Positions 7,520 through 16,632 are shown, numbered from the stretch's first letter. The stretch is 64,000 bases of DNA from Helicobacter bilis ATCC 51630 (GCF_000686565.1 NZ_KK365988.1:45819-109818); one strand, 5' to 3'. Numbers and translations are program-made. Notes: a model not told the origin generated them from the letters alone.

Positions 7520-8185
7520 TTATTTCTTCGGGTAGCAAAAACGATAGCCGCGTCTTCTCACCGTCTCAATTGTGTTAATATTTAATGGCTTATCCATTCT
7601 TTGTCGTATTTGATTGATTGCTACCTCAATAACATTAGGCGTTACAAGCTCTGGCTCGTCCCAAATCGCATTTAATAATTGATCTTTTGATACGATTTGA
7701 TCTCTTTGTCGTGCAAGATGCGTAAGCACTTCAAATGGCTTACCTTTTACTTCGATATCTTTACCTTTAAATGTTATCCTTTCTTCATCTGGGATAATGA
7801 CTATATCCCCAATCTCTATAAGATTAGAATCTGTAAGCTTTAGTCTGGCTTGAATCCTTGCTAATAAGACTTCGTTATCAAATGGATATGCTATATAATC
7901 ATCGGCACCAAATTTAAAAGACTGGACCTCGTGCTTTGGCTCATTGTCTCCAAGTATAATGACTGGAACTTTTGGATATTTGCCCTTGACAATAGATATA
8001 ATATCTTGCGCCCCACCATCTGAAAGCTGCCATCCACCAAGCACAATATCATAACTACGCACACTAATGTGATATTCCCCATCTTTCACATTTTGTGCCA
8101 AATCAACTTGATAGTTTTTCTTACCCAACTCCCTTGATATGCTATCTAACACATCTTTCTTACTATATACAACTAAAATACGCAT
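7520..8185 (-). CDS. hsrA: Orphan OmpR-type response regulator HsrA (HP1043 orthologue)
   Basis: A 221-residue regulator with a receiver domain (1-~120) and an OmpR winged helix, ending in the highly conserved ETVRRRGYRFCYPKK. Residues from EVKGKPFEVLTHLARQRDQI onward closely match H. pylori HP1043 as I remember it. The site where response regulators carry the phosphorylated Asp reads YDIVLGGWQLSDGG (45-58), with Gly in place of Asp. This matches the phosphorylation-independent HsrA class. In H. pylori it is essential and links growth, metabolism and stress. GGGAG lies six bases before the ATG. Confidence 0.92.
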   Translation of the reverse strand: MRILVVYSKKDVLDSISRELGKKNYQVDLAQNVKDGEYHISVRSYDIVLGGWQLSDGGAQDIISIVKGKYPKVPVIILGDNEPKHEVQSFKFGADDYIAYPFDNEVLLARIQARLKLTDSNLIEIGDIVIIPDEERITFKGKDIEVKGKPFEVLTHLARQRDQIVSKDQLLNAIWDEPELVTPNVIEVAINQIRQRMDKPLNINTIETVRRRGYRFCYPKK

Positions 8186-8467
8186 AAAAGTCTCCCAGCA
8201 AAAAGTCTTGTAATTATAGCATTATTTAATCTAACCTTAAACTTTTTTTATAAAAATATTAAGCATAAATTAAATAATCCTTAATAGTTTTATAAGCTAA
8301 CTTATAAAATTGATTTGATTATAAGAATCTATTACGCAAGGCTATTAAAATAAAGAGAGTCTCAAACCATAGAATGCAAGCTGCATGGAGTAAATTTCAT
8401 GATTTTATGCTACAATTTGGCTTTTTAACCTGATAATTAAAAACAACTAAAACATTACGAGGGTGGC

Positions 8468-9295
8468 GTGAAAGTATCTAAGATATTAAAATCTTGCTTT
8501 TTTATTTTTATATTTATCGGCTTTATAGATACCGCACTAGCCGCTCCAGCAGATAATCAGCTAAAGCTGAATGGAGTGCCTATACCTTCAGTTGATTTAA
8601 GCATTAATCCACCAAGCACACCAACGCAGCTTGTTACTACGCTAAATATTGTCATATTACTCACTCTCTTAATACTTGCCCCATCTCTTGTGCTAATGAT
8701 GACTAGCTTTACGCGTATTTTAATCGTGCTAGGATTTTTACGCACTGCATTAGGCACACAGCAATCCCCACCAACGCAAGTATTAGTTAGCCTTGCTATG
8801 ATTCTTACTTTTTTTATTATGGAACCTGTGATAAAAGATGCCTATAATGTGGGTATAAAGCCATATATGGAAGAAAAAATCGGCTATGAAGAAGCATTTG
8901 AAGAGACCATGCGTCCATTCAAAAAATTTATGCTTATGAATACTCGTCATAGCGATATTGCGCTATTTTATAAGATACGCAATGAAGAGCCACCACAAAT
9001 GGATAATATCACGACAAAAGAGCAATTTGAAGCCCTGATAGATAAGGTTTCACTTAGTATTATCTTACCCTCATTTATGATCAGTGAGCTAAAAACTGCT
9101 TTTCAAATCGGCTTTTTATTGTATTTACCATTTTTAGTTATTGATATGGTTATTGCTTCGGTGCTTATGGCTATGGGTATGATGATGTTGCCGCCTGTCA
9201 TGATTTCATTGCCATTTAAGATTCTCATTTTTGTGCTTGTTGATGGGTTTAATTTGCTGATATGGAATCTCGTTCGATCTTTTAATTATTCTTAA
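8468..9295 (+). CDS. fliP: Flagellar type III export protein FliP
   Basis: A 275-residue inner-membrane core component of the flagellar export gate (FliPQR). The family signature MTSFTRILIVLGFLRTALG is followed by QQSPPTQVLVSLAMILTFFI, and the C-terminal hydrophobic segments end in NLLIWNLVRSFN. An N-terminal signal-like helix precedes them. The start is a GTG with GAGGGTG upstream. No flagellar neighbours other than the cheZ-like gene downstream, as is common for scattered Helicobacter flagellar genes. Confidence 0.95.
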   Translation: MKVSKILKSCFFIFIFIGFIDTALAAPADNQLKLNGVPIPSVDLSINPPSTPTQLVTTLNIVILLTLLILAPSLVLMMTSFTRILIVLGFLRTALGTQQSPPTQVLVSLAMILTFFIMEPVIKDAYNVGIKPYMEEKIGYEEAFEETMRPFKKFMLMNTRHSDIALFYKIRNEEPPQMDNITTKEQFEALIDKVSLSIILPSFMISELKTAFQIGFLLYLPFLVIDMVIASVLMAMGMMMLPPVMISLPFKILIFVLVDGFNLLIWNLVRSFNYS

Positions 9296-9356
9296 TTATA
9301 CATGCAAGTGTGCTAAAATCATTTTGAATGTTAAGAATATATTGTAAAAAATATGT

Positions 9357-9362
9357 TATAAT
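9357..9362 (+). promoter_or_regulatory. Probable sigma-70-type -10 box for the cheZ-like gene
   Basis: TATAAT preceded by ATGT, about 36 bases before the start codon. There is no clear -35 box, as is usual for Helicobacter housekeeping promoters. Confidence 0.55.
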
Positions 9363-9397
9363 TGCAGAGATTATATTAAATTTACTTAGGAGCTTTG

Positions 9398-10084
9398 ATG
9401 ACACAAGAAGAGTTAGATTCTCTTATGGCACAAGACGCAGATTCTTTGGGTGAAGGCTTAGATGATGTGCAGACAGAAGATACAAAAGAAGAAATTAAAG
9501 CCGAGTTTGTAGATCCAAACTCATATAAGCCAGAAGCCGATAAGAAATGGCCACCACCACCACCAACAGAGGAGCACAAAGTCGTTCATCAGCTTGATGA
9601 TGTAACTAGAGACTCTGAAGTGAAAATGACAGAAGTTTTCGATCAAATTGATAATATCGGATCACTTGCTACTTCAATCGAAAAAGATTCTAAAAAAATC
9701 AAAGAGTATCTCAAAGCCCAAGAAGAAATGCTTGTTACACTTGTTGAAAGCTTCCCTAAAATTAAGGCATTTGGCGCTTCGCTAGAGCAAACAAAAGAGA
9801 TTGCAAAGGTGAATGATAATATTAAAAATTCTGCTATGGATTGTAATGACGCATGTATGCAGGCTATGGATATTATGCAGTATCAAGATATTCATAGACA
9901 AAAGATAGAACGCGTTATCAATGTAATGCGTGCATTAAGCCAGTATATGAACTCTCTTTTTGAAGGTAGGGGTGATGACTCTAAACGCGTGGCATCAGCT
10001 ACATATATTGCGGGTGATAGCCATGATGAAGTTGCGAGTGAAAGTGATATTGAAGCACTCATTGCATCTTTTGGACAAAAATAA
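9398..10084 (+). CDS. cheZ: CheZ-like chemotaxis phosphatase
   Basis: A 228-residue, mainly helical protein. The phosphatase signature appears as MQYQDIHRQKIERVINVM, with Asp164 and Gln168 spaced as in CheZ. This fits the remote CheZ of epsilonproteobacteria (HP0170 type), which dephosphorylates CheY-P. I use ATG 9398 rather than the TTG three bases earlier because AGGAG at 9388-9392 is correctly spaced only for the ATG. The N-terminus MTQEELDSLMAQ and the C-terminus SDIEALIASFG both resemble the CheY-binding peptide of FliM and the CheZ tail. A proline run (WPPPPP, 51-56) separates the N-terminal segment from the helical body. Confidence 0.8.
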   Translation: MTQEELDSLMAQDADSLGEGLDDVQTEDTKEEIKAEFVDPNSYKPEADKKWPPPPPTEEHKVVHQLDDVTRDSEVKMTEVFDQIDNIGSLATSIEKDSKKIKEYLKAQEEMLVTLVESFPKIKAFGASLEQTKEIAKVNDNIKNSAMDCNDACMQAMDIMQYQDIHRQKIERVINVMRALSQYMNSLFEGRGDDSKRVASATYIAGDSHDEVASESDIEALIASFGQK

Positions 10085-10090
10085 TAGATT

Positions 10091-10969
10091 TTGATTTTTG
10101 AGTATCTACCCACAAATATCACACAAGATACAGATTGTTTGTGTTTGGTATGCAATGCTTTGCCGATCACACATATTCTTATCCCATCAAACCCGGTCTC
10201 AAAGCCATATCCAGATTCTCTAAGCATTGTTGCTACACTGCGGGATTTAGTAAGACAAACTAAAACGCGAAAGCATATCCATTTTATACCAACAATAAAG
10301 ACTAGCTTGCATACCGCAGAATCCTTGCAAAGTGCGTTTTTATCACTAGAATACCTGAATATCTCTCATGTAGCAATTATTAGTGGCGATACAACACTAT
10401 CTCATCCACTCACCACCTATAATGCCCTAGAGATTCTAAAAGATATGCAAAAAAACTCTACTTTTTTAAGACAACTTCAAATTTATTGTGCTTTAGAGTC
10501 AAAGATATCATTGCGTAATAGCCATGGATTATGCAAAAAGATTCAATATGGTGTGCAAAATTTCATCACGCAGCCATTTTATCAAACACAAAATATGCAG
10601 GAAAATAAACCACAAACGCAGAATAACTTACCTAATTTTTTACCACAGATAACAAAAGATTTTAAAACTTTTCACTCTTTTTATAAGAATCTCATACAAA
10701 TATACACAAAAAATAATCTAAGCCTTGCTTCATCGCAAAACAAAATACAAATATATTGTGGCTTCCTCCCACTCTCTCATGCAAGACAAGCCCACACTAT
10801 CCATGCTAAAAATATTGGCATATTTATACCCACTTCCTATATCAACGCAATAGATAGTAACGCAAATGAAGCAAATCGCAATCTTTTTAACGTTATGCAA
10901 CAATACAATCTAAGCCTTAGTTATCTATCGTTTAGTGATATAGAAATGCTTTTAGACTATGCCAACTAA
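10091..10969 (+). CDS. Divergent methylenetetrahydrofolate reductase-like (MetF fold) protein
   Basis: A 292-residue protein with a TIM-barrel pattern resembling MetF: HIHFIPTIKT early, LNISHVAIISGD (compare the GGD of MetF), then KKIQYGVQNFITQPFY (compare KxxAGAxFxITQxFF) and IYCGFLPLSHARQA (compare PIxPGIxP). The overall match is loose and a Gln-rich insertion follows FITQPFY, so folate reductase activity is uncertain. The start is probably TTG 10091, six bases after the cheZ-like stop. Could be a bona fide divergent MetF for methionine synthesis or a repurposed paralogue. Confidence 0.5.
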   Translation: MIFEYLPTNITQDTDCLCLVCNALPITHILIPSNPVSKPYPDSLSIVATLRDLVRQTKTRKHIHFIPTIKTSLHTAESLQSAFLSLEYLNISHVAIISGDTTLSHPLTTYNALEILKDMQKNSTFLRQLQIYCALESKISLRNSHGLCKKIQYGVQNFITQPFYQTQNMQENKPQTQNNLPNFLPQITKDFKTFHSFYKNLIQIYTKNNLSLASSQNKIQIYCGFLPLSHARQAHTIHAKNIGIFIPTSYINAIDSNANEANRNLFNVMQQYNLSLSYLSFSDIEMLLDYAN

Positions 10970-11076
10970 GCAAACTAACATTTTATATGTTCGACATTAT
11001 AAAAAATATTATAAAATGGGATTTTTGGTTTGTTGCACCTGATACTTATTATAGATCGATATTTTAAGGGGTTTTT

Positions 11077-11349
11077 ATGAGAATAGTATTATTATCCAGT
11101 ATCTTTGTGTTTAGTTGCTTATATGCAAAATGTGATTGTCTTTGTGTAAATGGCAATGTAGAAGCAATATGCAGTAATGCCTATGAAGTTCGTCCTGTAT
11201 GCACACCCAGAGTATGCCCTATCCCTCCACCGAGTCTAGAACCTTTAGAATCTCCACAACTCCCACCTTTAGGCACAACTTCATGCCATCAAGCACAAGT
11301 ATATAATGAATCTACAAGGCAATATGAGTGGCAGAGAGTTTGTGAATGA
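11077..11349 (+). CDS. Small secreted cysteine- and proline-rich protein
   Basis: A 90-residue protein with a signal peptide (MRIVLLSSIFVFSCLYA, then KCDCLC). The mature part has eight or more Cys, the Pro-rich IPPPSLEPLESPQLPPLG and a QYEWQRVCE end. AAGGGG precedes the ATG. Small exported proteins of this plan (CSxAxExxPVCxPRxCP, then an SCxQxQVYN segment) occur in other proteobacteria but have no known role. Probably periplasmic and disulfide-bonded. Confidence 0.65.
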   Translation: MRIVLLSSIFVFSCLYAKCDCLCVNGNVEAICSNAYEVRPVCTPRVCPIPPPSLEPLESPQLPPLGTTSCHQAQVYNESTRQYEWQRVCE

Positions 11350-11517
11350 TTGCTATGATGTTGCTTAATGCCTATATTTATGGACGAAACGCATAGTATA
11401 GTCAATACATATTTAATATTGGGGTGAGATGGTTGAGAGAGGTTTTTTTGAGCATAAATCATAAATACTTCATACTTACAAATTAAGATAGGGATACTTA
11501 ATTATTATGCATACATA

Positions 11518-11559
11518 AGGATTAGCTAATGTAAAATAGATTCTAATCCTGTATTTTAC
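11518..11559. repeat. Two interleaved perfect 8-bp inverted repeats
   Basis: AGGATTAG (11518-11525) pairs with CTAATCCT (11543-11550). GTAAAATA (11531-11538), inside that loop, pairs with TATTTTAC (11552-11559). The two stems are mutually exclusive or would form a pseudoknot. They lie in the 314-bp gap between two convergent genes. Nothing else is visible in 11350-11663. Confidence 0.45.
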
Positions 11560-11663
11560 CCATGAATACATCAATAAGACCTTATAGAATCTATCACATA
11601 AAAGTTATCATCAGACAATAATAGCCTTGCAGATTTTACTAGACATAATATTGGTGCATTAAA

Positions 11664-12332
11664 CTACAAAAAAGCATATCCAGTTTTTGGCTCAATAAAT
11701 ATCATCATATTGCCCACAAGAATCCTTTGTAAGCTATTTGGTGTATGTAGTCTCTGTCCGCATAATACTTTGCTAAAATCATCAAAGTAGAAGCGAAAAG
11801 TATCTCTTTCTTGACAAGTAGTAGGGGATCGCAGTGTTAAAGTTTGCAATCTTGTGCTTTCATGCAGTCTAAAATCAAAAAGTGCATTATCCTTGCAAAA
11901 TCCTGTGATATTTGTGTTGTTATAACCGCTCAAACATTGTGTCGTGCCAATATGCAATGCGACAATATCGCCTGCAAGGGGACGCTTATCAAAGTCAGTC
12001 GTATTTGCAAAACGCGGCGTATCCCTGTAAATTGACAGACTATTTTTTGTATAAACCCCACTTGTATGAAATTGTAACTGCCAATAAAAAGGTGCATTAT
12101 TTTGCAACAATCGTTTAGAATCTACACGAGCAAACGAATAAATATCGCCAAATCCTATGTAACCTAATTTTGAGTGATCGATTAAAGATAACATTCTTGT
12201 ATGTTTTATCGCATAAAGCGTAGTGAGAGCTGCCCTTGTATTATTTGGCAGAGAAAAAGAATAGGCAAACCAAGCACTTGAAGCAAGTATGCTTGCAATA
12301 AGTAGTGAATATAGAATCTCTATGAGCTTCAT
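11664..12332 (-). CDS. Pseudopilin-like protein lacking a leader peptide
   Basis: A 222-residue protein that begins directly with MKLIEILYSLLIASILASSAW, the pattern of a mature type IV pilin or pseudopilin N-terminus with Glu at position 5 followed by a hydrophobic helix. No GF-type prepilin cleavage site precedes it, and the upstream frame is closed by TAG 9 bases before the ATG. The rest is a globular domain with several Cys. Possibly a minor pseudopilin of a DNA-uptake or secretion machine, or an ordinary membrane-anchored protein. Confidence 0.5.
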   Translation of the reverse strand: MKLIEILYSLLIASILASSAWFAYSFSLPNNTRAALTTLYAIKHTRMLSLIDHSKLGYIGFGDIYSFARVDSKRLLQNNAPFYWQLQFHTSGVYTKNSLSIYRDTPRFANTTDFDKRPLAGDIVALHIGTTQCLSGYNNTNITGFCKDNALFDFRLHESTRLQTLTLRSPTTCQERDTFRFYFDDFSKVLCGQRLHTPNSLQRILVGNMMIFIEPKTGYAFL

Positions 12333-12386
12333 AATAATCCACTATTCCATTATTTCGAAATTAAGAACTTTAGAAAAATATAATAA

Positions 12387-12626
12387 TTAATACACGAACC
12401 ATTCTTTTTTCAATTTATTCAATACATCAATTTCTTTTTTTAATGCCATAACTTGTTCATCAACTGCTGCAAACAAGCTCATATTTAAATGCTCTGGAAT
12501 ATCCAAACTACCGCGTTTAATCATAATGTAATCTTCAAGGCTAATCTTTGCCATATTTAATGCGATCGTAATCTCATCTTGAATATTTTCAATATTTTTT
12601 ATGATTTGATTAATGCGTTCAAACAT
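12387..12626 (-). CDS. Small hypothetical coiled-coil protein
   Basis: A 79-residue protein (MFERINQIIKNIENIQDEIT...KKEWFVY), mostly helical with heptad-like hydrophobic spacing. An earlier in-frame ATG at 12695 exists, but AAAGGGG lies directly upstream of the internal ATG at 12626, so I start there. Not recognised. Too small for an enzyme and perhaps an adaptor. Confidence 0.6.
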   Translation of the reverse strand: MFERINQIIKNIENIQDEITIALNMAKISLEDYIMIKRGSLDIPEHLNMSLFAAVDEQVMALKKEIDVLNKLKKEWFVY

Positions 12627-12888
12627 ATTTTCCCCTTTAAGAAACTTTGCATTATTGTAACAAGTTTTTGTCAAATAAATATTGCATATAGGCACTATGA
12701 AAATATATCATAATTAATATTGTGTTATTCATTCGGTATGATAGGGACATGGTAAAATTCAATTTTTACAATAATCGCCGATTATGAACTCTGTTTGCTA
12801 TTGTGTTAAACATAATGCAAAATGTCTCATTGTGAATTCTAAAAAATGCTACCTTATGTTTAAAGTCAAGCTTTTTGGAGATTATATG

Positions 12889-12987
12889 GAATCTAGCGGT
12901 TGTTATACTGAACGCAGTAAAATCTCTAGCTGAGAGTATGAAAGAGATATTTTGCCTAATGCTCAACATACATAGGAAACTAGATTC
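12889..12987. repeat. REP-like long palindrome upstream of a secreted-protein gene
   Basis: The outer arms GAATCTAG (12889-12896) and CTAGATTC (12980-12987) are perfectly complementary. The inner arms GTTATACTGAACGCAGTAAA (12902 on) and AGAGATATTTTGCC...CAACATAC (to 12971) pair imperfectly. The inner arm resembles the left arm of the element at 2586-2700 (TGTTGAGTGCAGCGAAACAT against TACTGAACGCAGTAAAATCT). It would form a long hairpin in the 5' region of the gene at 13019. The rest of 12627-13018 shows nothing definite. Confidence 0.65.
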
Positions 12988-13018
12988 TAAGGGCATTACT
13001 TTATAGAAAGGAACAAAC

Positions 13019-13660
13019 ATGAAAAATATTTTGAAATGCATGATTGCAAGTGCTACGATATGGAGTGGTGTGCTTTATGCAGAGATACCTTATGCACCAG
13101 ATTTTTCACTAAAATCACATGTTTTACAAGAGCCACCAGCCTTAATGCAAAATCATACAACTGGTTTGCCAGAAAGCTGGGAGTATTATGCCACAAAAGC
13201 ACCAAAGCAAAATGTGCTTATGCCTACCATGCCTGTAATTATGGAAGTTTGTGCTATTGCTGATATGACCCATTATGTTTATCCTACAAAAGAGGCTTTA
13301 ATGCAAGGGTGTCGCAGGGGTGATAGTGGCTTACTACACTTTGTGCTTCAGCCTTATCAATATTCGCCGACATTACATACTTTAGAATCTATACACCTTA
13401 TGCCTAGCACAAGACAAACTTATATATATCCGCAAATAGTAATCTATTACAAGCTTGATGAGAAGGATCAAAATATCCTTACAAGCATAGAGTTAGGCGA
13501 TTTCTATGATAGAAACGGCAGTATTATTATCAATGGAGAAACTTTTCAGTATAGTCAAGATGTCATGCAAGCTTTTCATAAACTTATTTATGAAATAAGT
13601 GATGCGATGTATCTACCAGAAACTTTTCATGTAACGCAATATCATAACTCGCTACACTAG
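13019..13660 (+). CDS. Secreted protein of unknown function
   Basis: A 213-residue protein with a signal peptide (MKNILKCMIASATIWSGVLYA, then EIPYAPDF). The mature domain is beta-rich and has two Cys (in EVCAIADM and MQGCRRGD) that may form a disulfide. AAAGGAAC precedes the ATG. No family recognised. The REP-like palindrome just upstream may affect its expression. Confidence 0.6.
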   Translation: MKNILKCMIASATIWSGVLYAEIPYAPDFSLKSHVLQEPPALMQNHTTGLPESWEYYATKAPKQNVLMPTMPVIMEVCAIADMTHYVYPTKEALMQGCRRGDSGLLHFVLQPYQYSPTLHTLESIHLMPSTRQTYIYPQIVIYYKLDEKDQNILTSIELGDFYDRNGSIIINGETFQYSQDVMQAFHKLIYEISDAMYLPETFHVTQYHNSLH

Positions 13661-13752
13661 AGCAAAGTAAGATGTATGCTTATTCAAGGTGTTAAAAGTT
13701 TAGGAATAAGTTTTGCTTTGATAGTCTTTAGAATTTAAAAATGGAGTTTTTC

Positions 13753-15234
13753 ATGGCTATCAATGTAGATGGAGCGCCTATTATATTGCAAAAAATACCA
13801 GTAGCAAATGATTCTTTAAAGTTTGCAGACATACAAAAGACTTTTAGCATTATTGATGAGATTCCCACCACTGATATTGTAGCCACAGATGATGATCCAG
13901 CGTATGATACACAAGTAAATGACATGCTAAATACGCTGAAAGCCTTGCAGGTTGCAAGAAAAAGCTTAAGCGATGTGCAAAGCATTTCAAAAGATATAAA
14001 GAGTAATTATAAAACAGAGAAAAATGATGCTTGGGCGCCAGTCGATGATACAATGTTGCAACAACGCTATGAGGCAACACAGCAAATTAAAGATATTTTA
14101 AGTAAAGCAACGCTGAATCATAAAAATGTTTTTACAATGGATTACGCAAAAGATGGGATTATCCTTGATTTAGGGAAAAAGGATATGAGTGCGTTGAATT
14201 TGCGAGATGAACACTCTATCAATATATTTTCTGATAATATCAATCGTTTAAGCAGACAGATAGAAGAAAATGTCCAAAAGCTACAAGAAAAAATCGATAA
14301 GATTAATAAAAGCAGATGGCTATCTATGGAGAATTTGCGTAATGTGCGTTTGCAGCAAAAAGAGGTAAATGCAGGACTCAAAGCAGCCCAAGCAACCCCA
14401 AGCTTAGCAAGTGCATTAGCAGAAATAGCACAACAGCAAGCTATGCCTAGTGTTTCACCAGTTTCTGCAGCACAAGATTCATCTGCAGTACAAAATACTG
14501 CAACTACAAGCCAAGATAATGAAACATTAACACAGGATTCAAATAAAGCAGGAAGCCTTACACCGCAAGATAGCACAGAATCTAATGCTAAAAATACAGA
14601 AGATACAATCGCTACACCAAATGATACTCAATCTAGCACCGATTCTAATACAATGGAATCTGATACTGCGAAATCTAAAAATACAGAACCTAATAATAGC
14701 ACGAATGCTACCAGCATAGAATCTACAAAAGAAGATTCTAATATCTCTAAAGAATCTAGCGAAAAAAGTTTGAGTAATGAAGTCAAAGAAGAAGGGAATG
14801 CTGCAGGCACAGCAACACAAGATACTAAGGCAAAAGATTCTAAAGAAGAAGTAGTTGTAAAAGTAGATGATAGCAGCACAAATAAGCAAGATAACACAGA
14901 AACAACGAGTGCTGCAACAGAATCTACAAAAGAGACGTCCACAAAAGATGAAACTAAGCAAGATTCACAAAACAAACAGACTGACACTCAAGCTGATAAT
15001 ACAGACGACAAGGAAACTAGTAGCAATGAAAACAAAATTGCAGCACAAGATTCTGTAAAGCAAGATTCCACAAAAATAGATGCTGAGCAAAAGGGCGATT
15101 CTACCGAATCCACAAGCAATAAAGCAAATGATGCAAAAGAAAAAGTTGCTAACACAGAAACAAAAGACAATACCACACCAAACAAAACTGCAGAAGAAGA
15201 AAATAAAGAACAAGTCATTGATGTGTTTGTATAA
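13753..15234 (+). CDS. Acidic low-complexity protein of unknown function
   Basis: 493 residues from ATG 13753. I prefer this to ATG 13741 because the GGAG inside the first codons (13743-13746) is ideally spaced for the second ATG. Residues 1-~185 are helical (VDGAPIILQKIPVANDSLKF, then helices with EENVQKLQEKIDKINKS). From ~190 to 485 the protein is a Ser/Thr/Asn/Asp/Glu/Lys/Gln-rich disordered region with recurrent DS, ES and TES steps, largely encoded by GATTCT and GAATCT. It ends EEENKEQVIDVFV. It lies upstream of folC and the csd genes, with unknown function. The disordered region probably varies in length between strains. Confidence 0.65.
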   Translation: MAINVDGAPIILQKIPVANDSLKFADIQKTFSIIDEIPTTDIVATDDDPAYDTQVNDMLNTLKALQVARKSLSDVQSISKDIKSNYKTEKNDAWAPVDDTMLQQRYEATQQIKDILSKATLNHKNVFTMDYAKDGIILDLGKKDMSALNLRDEHSINIFSDNINRLSRQIEENVQKLQEKIDKINKSRWLSMENLRNVRLQQKEVNAGLKAAQATPSLASALAEIAQQQAMPSVSPVSAAQDSSAVQNTATTSQDNETLTQDSNKAGSLTPQDSTESNAKNTEDTIATPNDTQSSTDSNTMESDTAKSKNTEPNNSTNATSIESTKEDSNISKESSEKSLSNEVKEEGNAAGTATQDTKAKDSKEEVVVKVDDSSTNKQDNTETTSAATESTKETSTKDETKQDSQNKQTDTQADNTDDKETSSNENKIAAQDSVKQDSTKIDAEQKGDSTESTSNKANDAKEKVANTETKDNTTPNKTAEEENKEQVIDVFV

Positions 15235-15373
15235 TGAGTGAATATCATAAACTTTATCGCAAAAATAGATTCTAATATGATATTAATGGAATCTTATATA
15301 CTTATTTGGCAATCCCTACATAAACATACTAGAATACACTTTTTGGCAAAAATAGCACAACAAAAGGGCTAAA

Positions 15374-16624
15374 ATGATATATCAATACATGGATTCCAAA
15401 GCACAAGAATATGCGGTCTTTGATCCCAAAAGAGCAAAAAAGCTATTTTTATTGTTACAGCCTCATTTGCGTTTAAATAGCTATAATATCCATATTATTG
15501 GCACAAATGGCAAAGGTAGCACAGGGAGGTTTATCACACAAAGCATTATAGAATCTGGATATAAAGTTTTGCATTTTACATCACCGCATGTATTTGATTT
15601 TAAAGAGAGATTCTATACAAACAATAGCATTGTAAGCATTCAGGCATTACTTGATGCGCATAACTTTTTACAGCAATTTTCTTTTATACAAGAAGCTAGT
15701 TACTTTGAATACGCTACATTTTTAGCACTTGTTTTGGGGCAAGATTGTGATTATCTTGTGATGGAAGCCGGGGTTGGCGGTGAGTTTGATAGCACTTCTA
15801 TTTTACGCTATGATATAAGCATTTTTACTCGCATAGGACTTGATCACAAAGAAATGCTAGGTAACACCTTAGAATCTATCGCATTAACAAAACTTCGTGC
15901 GGCACAGGGTGATATTTTTACACATTTTCAAGAAAAAGAGGTGTTAAAACTCATAGAAAATATAAAAAATATCAGTGTTTATGTCAATGATACGGAGCTA
16001 AAGCGTATCCTGCCACAAAGTATTACTTATTTATGTGAAGAGGATTTGCATACAGAAGAGATAAAGACTTATAGTGATATACATAAGATTCCATATTTTT
16101 TGTTAGAGAATCTAGCTCTAGCTTCTCTTGTGCTAAGAAAACTCAACATTCCTTTACTGAAAAATAAGCTAGACATTATCGGCAGATTCCATGCTATATT
16201 GCCAAATGTTGTCGTTGATGTAGGACATAATACTATGGCAGCAAATGCTGCTATTTCTGCTGCAAAATCATATTTTAACAATATGCCCTTTGTGCTTATT
16301 TACAATAGCTATAAAGACAAAGAGATTAGAGAAATTCTAAGTATTTTTAAAGAATATATGAGTGAAATAATAATTTTTATGGTAGAAAATCCGCGCATAA
16401 TAGATTTTAAAGAAATGGAAAATATTTTAGATTCCATGTCTATACCTTATAGCTTTTTTTGCCCTTATAAAACTAAACTTGACTTATTGCCAAAAAAATT
16501 GATAGAATCAGAGAAAGTTTTACGCAAAGATAACAAATACTTAATTTTTGGAAGCTTTTCACTTGTGGAGCAGTTTTTGCTGTGGTTTAGCGATACGCAT
16601 GGAAAGCAATGCTATGATGGGTAG
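15374..16624 (+). CDS. folC: Bifunctional folylpolyglutamate synthase / dihydrofolate synthase
   Basis: A 416-residue Mur-ligase-family ATPase with the P-loop IIGTNGKGSTGRFI (about 40-53), followed by HFTSPHVFDFKERF and the catalytic-domain motifs MEAGVGGEFDSTS and GLDHKEMLGNTLESIA. IIGRFHAILPNVVVDVGHN starts the C-terminal domain. It adds glutamate to folates in the cytoplasm. It is the first gene of folC-csd2-csd1-ccmA, the same order as HP1545-HP1542 in H. pylori, and ends 8 bp before csd2. Confidence 0.93.
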   Translation: MIYQYMDSKAQEYAVFDPKRAKKLFLLLQPHLRLNSYNIHIIGTNGKGSTGRFITQSIIESGYKVLHFTSPHVFDFKERFYTNNSIVSIQALLDAHNFLQQFSFIQEASYFEYATFLALVLGQDCDYLVMEAGVGGEFDSTSILRYDISIFTRIGLDHKEMLGNTLESIALTKLRAAQGDIFTHFQEKEVLKLIENIKNISVYVNDTELKRILPQSITYLCEEDLHTEEIKTYSDIHKIPYFLLENLALASLVLRKLNIPLLKNKLDIIGRFHAILPNVVVDVGHNTMAANAAISAAKSYFNNMPFVLIYNSYKDKEIREILSIFKEYMSEIIIFMVENPRIIDFKEMENILDSMSIPYSFFCPYKTKLDLLPKKLIESEKVLRKDNKYLIFGSFSLVEQFLLWFSDTHGKQCYDG

Positions 16625-16632
16625 TAGGTAGT

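Noticed and set aside
12766..13041. Minus-strand 91-codon ORF upstream of the secreted-protein gene
   Set aside because: Overlaps the REP-like palindrome and the start of the gene at 13019; no ribosome site and atypical composition.
14539..15248. Several minus-strand ORFs of 80-140 codons
   Set aside because: They are antisense to the low-complexity region of the gene at 13753-15234; their Cys/Phe/Ser-rich composition is the complement of Asp/Glu/Ser/Lys codons.
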